Shown here piece after piece: positions 34,701-45,857 of a DNA stretch of 64,000 bases (positions are counted from its first letter, which is position 1; each line of letters opens with the position of its first letter). The notes beneath the pieces are model-generated. The model was not told the origin of the DNA. It was given only the letters and a program-made list of their open reading frames with translations, and did no database searches. Position numbers and translations under genes: made by a program. The DNA is from Lepidodermella squamata (Eukaryota > Gastrotricha), in NCBI GenBank assembly GCA_047495785.1, contig JBLDXI010000046.1:1612001-1676000 (forward strand). The letters run 5' to 3'.

Positions 34701-37700
34701 TTTTCGACGCCGAAAATATAGTAGTAGAGAAACGCGATAGGTTGATCTATTGTCTGACGTTAACGATGCCTGATATTTAGAAAAAAGATGTAGGGTATTT
34801 TCAGGGGCTAATTTTTTAGCTATCGCCCATCACTTGAGATCCTTCTCATTGCTTTTACAACCATGATCAAAGTTTTTGTTTTACTTAATATTTACGCGTT
34901 TTTGACTATTAGTTCTTAGAGTTGCGCATAGGTGGAATTTTTCTAATGAGCACTCTAACTTCGCCTGTTTGGAGGGAGAAAGTTTTCCATGTCGCTTTTG
35001 TTATTGAAAATGCCAATTGTTTGATCGATTTGATCGATCTGAATCCGAAGCTTCCTTACCTTTCTGAAAGGTTCCACTAATTTATCAGCCAAAAGCACAA
35101 GTCAGCTACGTGCTCAACGTGTAATTCTATTTTCAATAATTTCTTCGCAATCGATGATTGTTAACGCTTTCAAGATAAGACGTAATATCTCAATCCGAAG
35201 CAAGTTTCGTCCCAATCAAGTCAGACTGGGTCACAGTTTTGCTTCTTTGGTAGCCGGTTTTTGAACCAGTTTCCAACTTCGTAGGTATTTAATGATGAGG
35301 TTTCAAGGTTGCAGAAACCCAAACGATTCCGTAATTGAACTGGAATGAGCAACAATTAATAGACTACTCGACCAGGTCGAATCTGTCCTTCCAATGCTTA
35401 CTCATTTTCAAATCTAAAATATTTAGCGCAAAATATTTAAAATTATCCTCAACTGTCACCCCTGCACTCTTAGAAAAATTATGCATTAATTCCAATAAAA
35501 ATGATATACCGTACTGCCCGGAACAAAAACCATGACATTTGTTTTTTTCAAACGCTGATGAACCCCTGACATTTAAAAGGGACTGACATTTATTTCGGGT
35601 CTGACATTTATTTATTCGAACCAACTAGTAACTTGCCTGGGTACCAAAATGGCATATATTTTCCTGAGATCCTACGTATTTTGACCCAAAAAATTGGTCA
35701 CTGACCTTTCTATAAGCCAAGAGTAGAAATTATCTCCATTCAGAATGGCTATAATGACCTCATTAGTGATCTTCAGTATAGTCCCTGCAATTGACCTGAC
35801 ATTTATTTCGGGCCTGACATTTATTATTTCGAACGACCTCTAACCTCTGACATTTATTTGAGGCTGCCATTTATTTGAGGCTGGCTTTTTTTCGGGCAGT
35901 ACGGTAATTTAAATTAAATTGAATAAATAATGCATTATTGATGATTTTTTGAGTAATGCATTATCAACTTCCAAATATCTTCCAAAATAATGATTCATTT
36001 CCCTAGAGTGTGTCATGGAAATATATTTATTTAACTATGAATTTACTGACCCTTATTTACAGCTTACATGCGCCGAATTTCGAGGATTAAAATTTTTTCA
36101 GGTCGAATTATGGCTAAACGTCTTATGAATTGGACATTCGCCCTGAAATTGTCAATTAAATTTGAAATTAATAGCCAAAAAGGATGAAACCCAAACTTAA
36201 CTCGGCTTGGAGTATAGTCAGAAAAATATATCAACGTTGCATTGGTTTCACATCTGCCTTATTCATCTCCGCTTGATGTTTCCCGCCAATATACTCAGCG
36301 CTTATTATTTATTTATTTATTTATTTATTCAAGTGCCTAAATCCTAAGTTGAGAGCACGATATCAAAAAGGTTTCGAGTGGTATAAAAGTGGCAGAAAAT
36401 TCTAATCGTATTTCAGTCCGTTTCAGTGTGTGATAATTATTACTAAAGGCTTCAATTTTTGTTATTTATTTAGAGAGCTTCAGCAATGACGATGGATGGT
36501 TTCGATGCCATTTCAAGTCATCGGCTAAGATCCGGAACGAATCGTTTGCCGGCCGATACACGGGTTGACATCGATTACAAAACTGTGATGGCTATGCTCT
36601 ATTATCAAGACGTCGCCTTCCTAGCTCTCGATCTTCCTGTCTTGGTCTACTTTTTGGTGCTGTTTTTTCCACCTCCAGGTAAAACTGATTAAGAATTTAT
36701 TTTTTGAGGCACAACGAGGGAAAACGAAGTTTAGTTTCGACGAGTCAGTTAACAATAGCTGTGTGGCGGAGACATAGGGTAAAGTACCGTAAATCTGAAA
36801 AAAATTGTTCCTGATTTTTGATATCGAAGAACCGAGCTCGCGGAGGGCCCATTTTTTGCCAGTAGGTGCCTTGACCTTCCAACTGCGTAACCCCAAAAGG
36901 AAATTTTCGAAACTTCACCATCGTTGCGCAGCAGCTGCCGTAGACAATCGCGCCACCGTTTTTGCGATTTAGGGCAAAATGGCCTCAATTATGCAACGCA
37001 TTTCTCGTTTTCATCCTAAACTGCTAACTCACTCAAATTTGCTCCAATTTATATTTAGCTATCAGTATGGTAATAACGGTAAAGTATTGAACCTCATTCT
37101 TAACCACTTTGAATTAAGTGAGACTTATTTCTATCGTCACCAGCGTATTCTACGGCATCGATTTACCTATGAATTGACGTTTCAGAAAAATTAAAGCAAA
37201 TTTGAGTGAGTTGGCAGTTTAGGACGAGAAAAGTGTATTTTCGGTCTCCAATGACAGCATCTGATATGATGTACCTTTCGCCGTCTCTTTGCGAATACTA
37301 TATGTAACCTGTTATAATCGTATCACCATTTCGACAGGTTACACGTCTTTGACGCTGAAATGGTTGTACGCGCTGCAGCCGTTTGTTAACATGATCATTT
37401 ACGCCATGAATGTCGCACCCTCTCTAATCTACGTCCTTACTCGCAAACGTGCTGGCCATTCGACTGGGAGAAATTATGGCTTGTCGATGCGGGAGCTTTC
37501 ACAGCAGCAGCTGAGCGCATCAGAAATCAGAGAGCCGAATTTCTCAGTCGCTGCATCAGCTGTGCCCTCGAATGTGGATGTGGCTTCGACTACGGGACTC
37601 AAGAACTTCGAAGAATGGAGCAGCGATGAAAGTGAAATGAATGATTTCCGCCCAGATGATGTCGACCATTTAGTAGCTGCGATTACGGGCGATGAGGTTT

Positions 37701-37702
37701 GA
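31779..37702 (+). CDS. Rhodopsin-class G protein-coupled receptor, six exons
   Basis: Exons 31779-32019, 32086-32154, 32499-32838, 34359-34557, 36474-36678 and 37338-37702 join in phase, giving 472 residues. TM1 carries the class-A GN motif (ALGLCGNLLVLVIFLV). TM2 is INSQAITSLFSLFI. A Cys (GCWMHSS) starts TM3, which ends HYVAMNVFRLLF in place of DRY. TM4 is VYCVVILIHLVVLVVIG. The second extracellular loop has two NxT/NxS sequons, then TM5 (GDMCIVFIIPFAFVFANTFA), TM6 (VAFLALDLPVLVYFLVLFF) and TM7 (LQPFVNMIIYAMN, an NPxxY variant). The tail is Ser/Asp/Glu-rich. It should sit in the plasma membrane and signal through G proteins; the ligand is not inferable. The introns are long for this window (up to 1.9 kb) and carry MITEs. 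Confidence 0.85.
33168..33272. repeat. Imperfect hairpin in GPCR intron 3
   Basis: TGGTCGAAATAGGT...CGCTTCGCAG pairs loosely with CTGCGAAG...ACCTATTTCGATCA. A further TTCGATCAAAATAGG word lies near 33425. Probably a decayed MITE. Confidence 0.35.
35509..35904. mobile_element. TA-flanked MITE with CCGTACTGCCCG ends, in GPCR intron 4
   Basis: 396 bp. Inverted ends CCGTACTGCCCG / CGGGCAGTACGG, TA on both sides (35507-35508, 35905-35906). The inside is packed with CTGACATTTATTTCGGG-like units, about six to eight degenerate copies. Same architecture as 11115-11304. Confidence 0.75.
36304..36329. repeat. TTTA microsatellite
   Basis: About six TATT units in GPCR intron 4. Confidence 0.8.
36995..37245. 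repeat. Foldback repeat in GPCR intron 5
   Basis: CCTAAACTGCTAACTCACTC (about 37016) pairs with its near-complement GAGTGAGTTGGCAGTTTAGG (about 37204). The pairing extends outward to TTTCTCG / CGAGAAA, so the arms are about 45 bp. Confidence 0.6.
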
Positions 37703-39823
37703 ATATGGTGCTGAGTGAACAATTATCCCATCAATCTTATGCTGTTATTTTTCTGCTGAATTTTTGTGCATCTTGTACGTAATCCACGGGCATCGAAACT
37801 GGTTCCTGCAATCACTAGCGATACCTTTCCTCCATTACATCAAACATTGGGCCCGTGTTTTGTCATCTTGCCCGACCTTGGTTGGCAAGATATAATTACA
37901 ATTTACCTAATTTTATCGTCATAATATGCGATATCTCTGTTGTTTTCATTAATGTTTGACCTTGTTACTGTCGATTTGAATCGATTCGCCTGTCTTTTAC
38001 CAATGCTGATTTCTTAATAATCGTTGTTACTGAAGATGATTTTATCTCGAATTTCATACTCTTTGCATCTCGCTCACTGCTTGATTTCGGTTCTTATTTG
38101 TCTCCTCGTCTAGCTGGCGATCTGACAGGCTTGATTGAATCATGACTCCATAGCCAATGAATCTCTTGTTCTTATGCCATAGCATATTTTAACTAAAATC
38201 GCATGCGCATGTTCGTCAACTTCAGCTTCTTATTAGATGACAGATTTCAATAGTTACAAGTTTATTCGTATGGAATGTTTACTACGCAAGGATAAACTTG
38301 CAGGAACCATTCCACCGTCTAGAGCATGCCGGAATTTACTGACTGGCAGATTGCTGAACTCTTTCGGTAATCGAAAAGTTTACCTGTGCGTTTTGAGACA
38401 ATGCCGGAAACTAAAGAATGCGCTGTTTACTCCAGATGTTACTTCACTACACTATCGTTGTCAAGGGAAGGAGGCGAAACTGGATTAATAAACAATGGTT
38501 TCTAATCCGTGTCCAAGCACACAGCAGCGAGAAAAAGACATCGAAAAGTGTGTTTTACGAAAGTGCAAAAAATTGAAATTGAAAAAATCGCTCTGCATCT
38601 TTGCATGCAAAAGTATCGTAGGGGATAACTCATCACCTGGGCCTCCGATTTTCAATCTACAAATATATTCTTACTCGCCTGAACGAGTAGACCACGATAG
38701 GCTATTTATTTTTGAAAATTACCCCAAAACATTATTTTAAAAATTTTTCAAAAATTCCGTAATATTTTGAAATATATTTGGCTATGGAAAACGTTCGTTT
38801 TTCATTTCATTTTATGGCTAAATATATGAAAATATCAAATGCTCCGACCTCTCGCTACAGTGCACGGGTTAATTTCGAGTTAATTTGAATGAAAAAAGTA
38901 AGCTCGTCATTAGAAGAAAAATGTAATATTAAATATATCGTACTGCCCGAAAAGTTTGTCAGTCTCGTAGCTATAAAAGTCGGCCTCAAATATAGGACGG
39001 CGCCCGAAGGCCATTTGTCTCAAGGGCGGTCTCAAATATAAGACAGGGTTTCAGGGTTTAATTGGGTTGGAAAAAATTAAGGACAGGCGCAACAAATCTG
39101 GCAGTATATTAACGATGATTATTTTAACGATGAATTTTTAACGAATTTTGAATTCGGAATGTAAAGAGCGTTAATTTGTTGGTTCTTGAGTTTCCCAATA
39201 ATGAGAAAAAGCTGCGAAAGGAGTAACGCCGAGTGAAACGTGTTTTGTGAATCATGAAAAAACGCTCAACTCTGTTTTTTATAGGCAAAAATACCATAAA
39301 ATTTTAAATTTCGCGCCAAAAAAACATGTGTCAAGGTCGAATTTTCAAAAAATAGCCTATCGGTTAGAGAAATACGTGTTTAGCTGAACTGGAAATTATC
39401 AAGTCGTGGAAATTCGTATTTCGATAGTTATCCCCTAAAAATCGATCCAAAAAATCGATGAAATTTCGGCACACACTTTTGAGGTCTTTTTCAAAAAAAT
39501 TCTGAACGCCAGATGGTGCAAAAATAATCCAGTTTCGCCTCCTTCCCTTGATCGTTGTATCTGATATATTCCTAATAAAATTGGCCACACTATGACTAAC
39601 ACTTTTTCGCAGTGACAATGTTTTCGAGGGTGAAGGCCCCCTCCATTTTTATTACACGGGCTGCTATAGTAAAACAAAATCGTTCATTTTTAACACAGCA
39701 GGGATAACCCGAAGAAATGGAACGCAGCCTTCGTTTCGTCAAATTCAGCTTGCAAGGATTCTACGCCATTCGGTCCCTGCTGATCCTTGTAATCCCAGCT
39801 GTATAACGATATGGCTGAAAGCA
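37703..39823. other. Intergenic; contains a CGTACTGCCCGA repeat fragment
   Basis: No exon seen. At 38938-39060 the words CGTACTGCCCGAAAA, CCTCAAATATAGGAC and CTCAAATATAAGAC recall the MITE at 35509-35904. This is probably a truncated relative. Confidence 0.4.
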
Positions 39824-40079
39824 TTACTTGACCTCGTTGCCACCGGGGTTTCGGTACATCCGCAATGATACTTCCGCACAAGCTAACCGCACAGACTTCA
39901 TCGTCGTTGGCGGACGTAAGCGCTCGCGAAGTGGTAGCACATGTCTGCAGGCATTCTCGGCGTAGCGGACTTGAACTTGGGCGAAAAACTCCGAAACTGG
40001 GCAGGCGACAGCGCCGCTCGAGATCGGTGATGCGAACGCGGTCAGCCAGGCGAACGTTGAGCATCGCACGCAGGCACTT
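39824..40079 (-). mobile_element. LINE reverse-transcriptase fragment, 3' part
   Basis: On the minus strand the sequence reads KCLRAMLNVRLADRVRI, then TDLERRCRLPSF. This resembles the RT thumb/post-RT region of jockey-like LINEs (LQxxQNKxLRMxL...DL...LP). The frame then shifts: VRYAENACRHVL continues in another frame. It is the continuation of the fragment at 44554-44767, separated from it by an inserted element. Confidence 0.65.
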
Positions 40080-40929
40080 CGTCGATGTCGGTTTGAAAGG
40101 GGCCGCAACATTTTTAATTGGCCTGCTTACGTGGATATACATTCAATTTATTGATGAAATTTATATCACTCTGTTTGTCTAACAGAGGTCCATCTATTGG
40201 TGCCGATGGTGATTCCGTTGTCACCTTTGGCTTTTGTTCAAACCGAAATTGGTCGTAATAACAGTTTATTGTTATTATGGCGACTCTATCACATAGTTGC
40301 TATTATTATGTTTCGCGCGATGACGCTCCCTCGGGATTCAGCGTGATTTTGCATTAAAAAACAGCCAGTTTTAAAAAGCGGAAGGGAGAAAAAGGCCTGT
40401 TACAGCGTCGTAATGCGAAGTCAGTGAAGGGCCATTTCTTCGATATTAACCTTGTTAACAGAGTAAGATTTCTTTTACGAAATGCCGAAACTTCATCAAG
40501 ACAAAAGGGTATCCTAGATTGAAACTCTTGTGAATTTGCTCGTACGGCAGGGGATAGCTCACACCTCAAACCTCACCCACGAAAAATATAATTCCTCTTA
40601 ACAATTTTCTAAAATTTAATAAGCTCCATTGTTGGAAGCTCAAGAAACTCGAAAATAATTCATTATCAATAGAGCTACAACTAAAAATACCACCAACTTT
40701 AGCCAATACCAAAAAATACTACCAAAAAACATTTCAGCATCACTACGTAGTCATCACTACGAAATTTTTGCCGCTGCAATCGACGCAATTCTGACATGTC
40801 TGATTATAATGAACTTCTCTAAATAAGCATTCCGTAATACACGATGATTCAGGCATCTATTTTATTGGTGTTTTTTAATTTGCTTCAGCCCTCATTTCGG
40901 ATGAAGATGGATGGCATGCTTTCTTGGCC

Positions 40930-41150
40930 CCAACTGTTCTGTGGTGAACAGTTTGGCGACGACCCTAAGAAGTCCGCTGAGGCATGCGTTAGCTATCTAT
41001 CATCTAAGAGGCTGACTGAAACATACAGCCCGGACTACATTTTATTGCGCTAATAAACGCATCGCACTGAGGATGAATCCGGCCCCAGGTGATCTGTAAA
41101 GAGAACTTTGGCGACGACCCTAAAAAGTCCGCCGGCCTCAGTAAGAAGTA
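40930..41150 (+). repeat. Short direct duplication inside the 4.47-kb element
   Basis: TTTGGCGACGACCCTAAGAA at about 40952 recurs as TTTGGCGACGACCCTAAAAA at about 41107, with similar flanks. The first copy lies in a 69-codon ORF (40844-41053) that I do not recognise. Confidence 0.5.
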
Positions 41151-42812
41151 AGATGCACATTGGACGTCCAGAAATATATATCGCTTACTAGAAAAGTTCA
41201 CTTTTTCATTGACTAATCAGGTGCTAATATTGCAGCGCAGATTTCTTAATTCTTCCGGAAATTTAGTTCTTCTTCCAAACGTTATATGGGATGATATTCG
41301 TTGTGGCTCTGTTTCAAGCCTGTACCAAATACATGTGGAAACTAAATACCTGAAGGGATGTACATAAACAGCTGCCGCTTGTATTGAGCATATTATGGTG
41401 CTTGGCTTAGAGGGGTTGTGATCGAGTGATACTCAGGTAAAAATTGCGCCGTAAATTTATAATATTGTTATTCATTTCAACATGTTTTCGATCGCTATTT
41501 AAGTTATATTAACCTATTTTGTTTTTTGTTGCATTTGGACCAAAGAAGCTTCAGAGCTACTACTTCAAAATCAATAAATTTGTCTGTAAAAGTTTGCAGT
41601 TGGTATTTTCATCAGGTTCTTCCGCTAATGCATCTGGCGGTGGAAAACCTAAACCCTTGAATCTGACTCGCTAATTACTCAATGCCTAAAAGGAGGACGT
41701 GAAGTATGTAAAACTTATTCATTTGGTCATTTATTCTAACCCTTTCTATGGCTAGATAGTTAAGCGCCGATCACAACCCCGTAAACAAGAATAGTATGTT
41801 TATTTGGATAACTAAGTGACAAGATTTCGCGTTATTAAAGAATTCCCATGGGATTGCTACACGCCAGTGGACTGATAACTGATAACATAATAAACCATAT
41901 TCCCCTGAGAACGGAAAAAAAGCCAATAATATGAGACAAAAACCAGAAACACAATTTAAAATAAAGAAAGCCGGATATTGATCCACGCCAGACCTCCTTC
42001 TTTGGTAACTTGTCGAAAATAATAGCAGTTGCACCGTACTGCCAACACGGTGAACTACGGGGCTACCACGGTGCCGGTACGGCTTATCCAACTGCCTCAG
42101 ATACGTAGGAAATATATGAAAGTATGTCAAATCAGAAAAAATGTATTCACATACTACCATTAGTCCTATCACGGGTTCCGGAGACTCCCTTCCCCAGCTC
42201 AGGATTTCAACGAGTTCCCAGGGATCCCAGCTGACATTTGCATTTGCATTTGCTGGAACCCGCCCGCCTTTCACTGCCTGGTCACCCTGGGTTCCTAAAG
42301 TTCCTGTTTTTAGAGTTTGCCTTTCAGCCCTATTTCACGAGTTCCGGAAACTCCCTTCGGAGACGTATTCCTATACGAGTCGTCTTTGTAAATATTTCGC
42401 CGCAATCAGTATTTACCGCACCTCGGGAGTATAGGCACCTCGTATTACTCAGGAGTAGCCGATTCCGTAATCCGTAACATAAGTTTGAACATTTGACGCA
42501 AATCAGCTTTTCTCTGAAACCATGGGGATCTACCACTTGGGAATTTTACTGAATATAGATATCGTTGTGGTCTAACATTTTGCCAAGTTTCATCAACACA
42601 AACCCCACGGTCTCTGCCTTTAAAATCGGTGGATTTTTATTTCACGAAATCTTGGTGTTCAAAGTTTTACTTTTGGGGTTCCCCTTGCCAAATCCTTACG
42701 CGTGCGAATTTCCGAGAATAAAAAAATATCAGGATGTTACGGTGGGCGGCTCCAGTCGAACTACGTTGAAAACCAGACCAAAATCGCATCTAATTTACTA
42801 CCTAAATCGAAT

Positions 42813-43243
42813 TTATTGGCTATTGGCACATACATTATGTGCCCCTTAATGGCTATTGGCACATAACATTTTTCATTCACCTGTTTTTTTCGGGAGTTTA
42901 ATTCCCAGATACCAGCATTTCAACGTTGCATTAGCAATCTAAGGGCGGCGAATTCACTGGAATCGTCGGATTTCACGTAACTGTGCGATAGACTTCAGAT
43001 ACTCTACTTGGGCTACCCATTAGATGACGGATACCCCGATTTGCGGGCCCATGACTGCAATTTCGATATCGCCATTCGATTCCCCGTTGACGAAAACCCT
43101 AATATCAATACTCGTTGAACATTTCGATGCGTGACTTTCTAAAACATCGAAAATTGAAATTAGCGTTATGTGCCATTGCCATTAAGAGGCACATAATGTA
43201 TGTGCCAATAGCCAATAAGAGGCACATAATTATGTGCCAATAG
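42813..43243. repeat. Nested inverted repeat with GGCTATTGGCACATA words
   Basis: Left arm 42813-42869 (GGCTATTGGCACATACATTA) pairs with right arm about 43164-43218. One extra TATGTGCCAATAG unit follows. Probably a MITE nested in the larger element. Confidence 0.6.
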
Positions 43244-44089
43244 CAACACCCTATAAAAAATAACATATAAAAATTCTTACTAGGTTGCGGTTTTTCAATT
43301 TTTATCGTTTTCAGTGTGGTAAAAGATGCTCAGAATGTGAAATTCGGCCTCCAAGCTATCAATATTGCCCTATTTACATATATTTTTCCTATAATTTCCA
43401 ATAAAAATTACCTTTCCATGAACTGGGCTCATGAGCGCATTTTTGTGGGTTTTTAGTGAGCTTTAGCTATCGCTATTTCCGTAGATTTTTGCTAGAGGGG
43501 TGACCAAAAATCAACCGAATCTCCGAAAGGTGACCTCAGCTGACTCGGCGACTCTCAGTTCGAGAATCCCTGTGCTACGTTAGAAAACATGGAATCGCTG
43601 TACTTTCGAGTTTCGAGTACGTCTTGGACGAACCATACACAGTCATTACGGAAGCCACTCCTGTACTCAGCATGTATGTTGCATTCGACTGTACAATGAG
43701 TACAGTTCAATGAGCTGTACCCAAAGCTACAGGAGGAAAACACCGTACATCTCATAATATACAGCCCGATCAACTGTACTCACTCTACAGTCGAGTGAGC
43801 CGTACTGATATTTACGGCCAGCAAAACTGTACCAGAATGTACAGTATCAAAATACTGTTGATACTGTGCACACTCCTTTCAAACCGACATCGACGAAACG
43901 ATCAAACTTAGTAAAAGAAATAGATTATCAAAATTGAACGACAACAAATATTTTTGGTGCAAAGGAAACATAATCGATGCTTATCAGACGGAATTTTTTT
44001 TAGGAGAGTAGATTTTCCTTGTTGCGGAGCCTAATTATAGATCTTGGTACCATGTCGTTGCATGGCGGCGTCTAAAACCTCGGATTTAC

Positions 44090-44210
44090 TTTTGTTAACG
44101 TCAGTTTGAAGGTGAGAGGTGAATTGAAGAGTCTTCTGTCTTTGCCACTTTATTCACCGCCGCTTTTTACTTATCAGCTATCACCTTGAAATGGATGTAA
44201 ACAAGCCTAT
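44090..44210. repeat. Small inverted repeat related to 51795-51992
   Basis: TTGTTAACGTCAGTTTGAAG...CACCTTGAAATGGATGTAAA recalls the GGCTTGTTTACGTCA ends of the foldback at 51795-51992. Confidence 0.4.
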
Positions 44211-44553
44211 CACCCTAATCATAAATGTTATCTGTAATTGGCCTTCGTCTTCCCCGCGCTAAGGCTGGCTGTTTCTGAATGCGAAATCACGCTGACTCCC
44301 GAGGGACCGTCGTTGCGCAGCACATAATAATAACAAGTATGCGATGAAGTCGCCATAATAACAATAAACTGTTATTACGACAAATTGCGGCTTTAACTAG
44401 AGCCAAAGGTGATAACAAAATCACCATCGGCATCAATAGATGGACCTCAGTTAGACAAAAATGGTGATATAAATTTTATAAATAAATTAAATGTATAACT
44501 ACGAAATCGGGCTAATAAAAAAATTTGCGGCCCCTTTCAAACCGACATCGACG

Positions 44554-44767
44554 ACTTATTCTGGAGGACGTCGAGGCAGCGTAACTGTTGCTTTGCAGCT
44601 GGCGAAAAGACGACGCAGCCGAAAGAGGCGATCGAGCGGACGAGAGCGAGGTAGCTGGCACGACGCCAGCGGAAAGAGAGCCCAGGGCGCCGAACGATGG
44701 TATGATACCCATTTCTTAACTTTTTTATAACAATGTGGCTCAGCGACGACAGCGGAACAACAATCAA
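44554..44767 (-). mobile_element. LINE reverse-transcriptase fragment, 5' part
   Basis: The minus strand encodes RRASYLALVRSIASFGCVVF followed by SPAAKQQLRCLDVLQNK, the typical LIRPxLxYGxxVWSxxAKxxLxxLQxxQNK stretch of jockey-like RTs. It ends exactly at the TIR element and resumes at 40079 in the same frame. I see no upstream RT core, so the LINE copy was already truncated. Confidence 0.7.
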
Positions 44768-45039
44768 TTGGAATTATTTTGAAATAAATGCGCAAGTGAT
44801 AAATGCGTCTCGGTTCAGTTCTTTAATGGCCCGTCGACTCCTCCGCCGTCCTTGCCTGCCTGTCTTCATAGCCTGTCTGGCTCAAGTTCTTTGCCTCGCC
44901 TTCCTTGACTGCCGCCTATCCGATAAGGAGTCAGTCGCCAATCTGGCTTCAGCGTAATAAACGTCGTCGTCAAGGAAAACTCACAGGTATAGAAACAAAG
45001 ATGATTTCTAAATTCAGCTTTTCGAAAAGGTATTATAGT
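44768..45039. other. Intergenic
   Basis: No feature seen. Confidence 0.35.
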
Positions 45040-45216
45040 CAGTGTTTTTTTTAAGGTGTGTAAGTGTGTAAATTTTACACACCAAAGCGGGCAAATTTAC
45101 ACACCAAAATTTTGAAAATTTCCAATTTTTGCATTTACTCACCCCCAAAATGGCTAAAAATTACACACCAATAGTACCTAACTTACACACCAAAGCCGTC
45201 CTTAAAAAAAACACTG
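45040..45216. mobile_element. hAT-like MITE with CAGTGTTTTTTTTAAGG ends
   Basis: 177 bp, inverted ends CAGTGTTTTTTTTAAGG and CCTTAAAAAAAACACTG, flanked by TTATAGT (45033-45039, 45217-45223). CAGTG ends and a 7-8-bp duplication are typical of hAT. The interior repeats TTACACACCAAA-type words. Confidence 0.75.
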
Positions 45217-45857
45217 TTATAGTGTACCTGGGGATTCGGTACGAAATAAGGGCACCGGTTCCCAGATTTCCGGCCGAGAGTCTAATAGGGACTAAACAAT
45301 TAGCCATTATTCAAGGTAAAATCGTCCGGCTTGCGGATACAAGCATTAAATAACCTAAGAACTCATCTCGAATTTTGTGTTTGCGAATTATTTTCTAAAA
45401 ATTCACCTGGCTGGTTGAAGTTGGAAAAAGCCAAAGAGTGGCCGAAATAAGGGCGAGGTGTTCTATTCACCGCCTAAATGTTGATAATATAATTCGAGTA
45501 AGTTCCTCAGCTGCTTGTCGAAAAATACAGCAATTTGAATATATATAGTCGTGGGTGGAAAAATTGAATATATTCTTGAAATTCTTGAATATATTCGTCT
45601 AGCCCACCATAAAAATAATTTTGCTGATCAGCTACATTTCAACCGTTTATCGCACGAAAACGCGGGATGTCTGAAACAAAAACAGCCGGCGAAATTCTTC
45701 CTGCGAACTGCGTTTGAACGGCGGTCACCTGGCGGGAAAATGCCACGAACTGATGAAGAATAGCGAAACAAGTCTAGGACATGTTTATTCCACTGGCTAC
45801 GCATAGCAACAATATCACGGATTTCGCAAGAAAGTCGTGTTCTATTTCGCAACGAGT
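45217..45857. other. Intergenic
   Basis: Short ORFs only; none recognised. Confidence 0.35.

Larger units (their letters stand above)
40080..44553. mobile_element. 4.47-kb terminal-inverted-repeat element inserted in a LINE
   Basis: Arms of about 290 bp (40080-40365 and 44262-44553) are inverted copies at roughly 80% identity by eye. Ends are CGTCGATGTCGGTTTGAAAG and its complement. The 4-bp repeat ACTT flanks it (40076-40079, 44554-44557). Excising the element and one ACTT restores an open RT frame across the site. No transposase is recognisable inside, so it is probably non-autonomous or decayed. The superfamily is not identified; a 4-bp duplication narrows the options. Confidence 0.8.

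Noticed and set aside
41771-42274. 167-codon minus-strand ORF in the 4.47-kb element
   Set aside because: No recognisable motif. It lies in repetitive sequence with direct GGTTCCGGAGACTCCCTT-like repeats, so it is probably chance.
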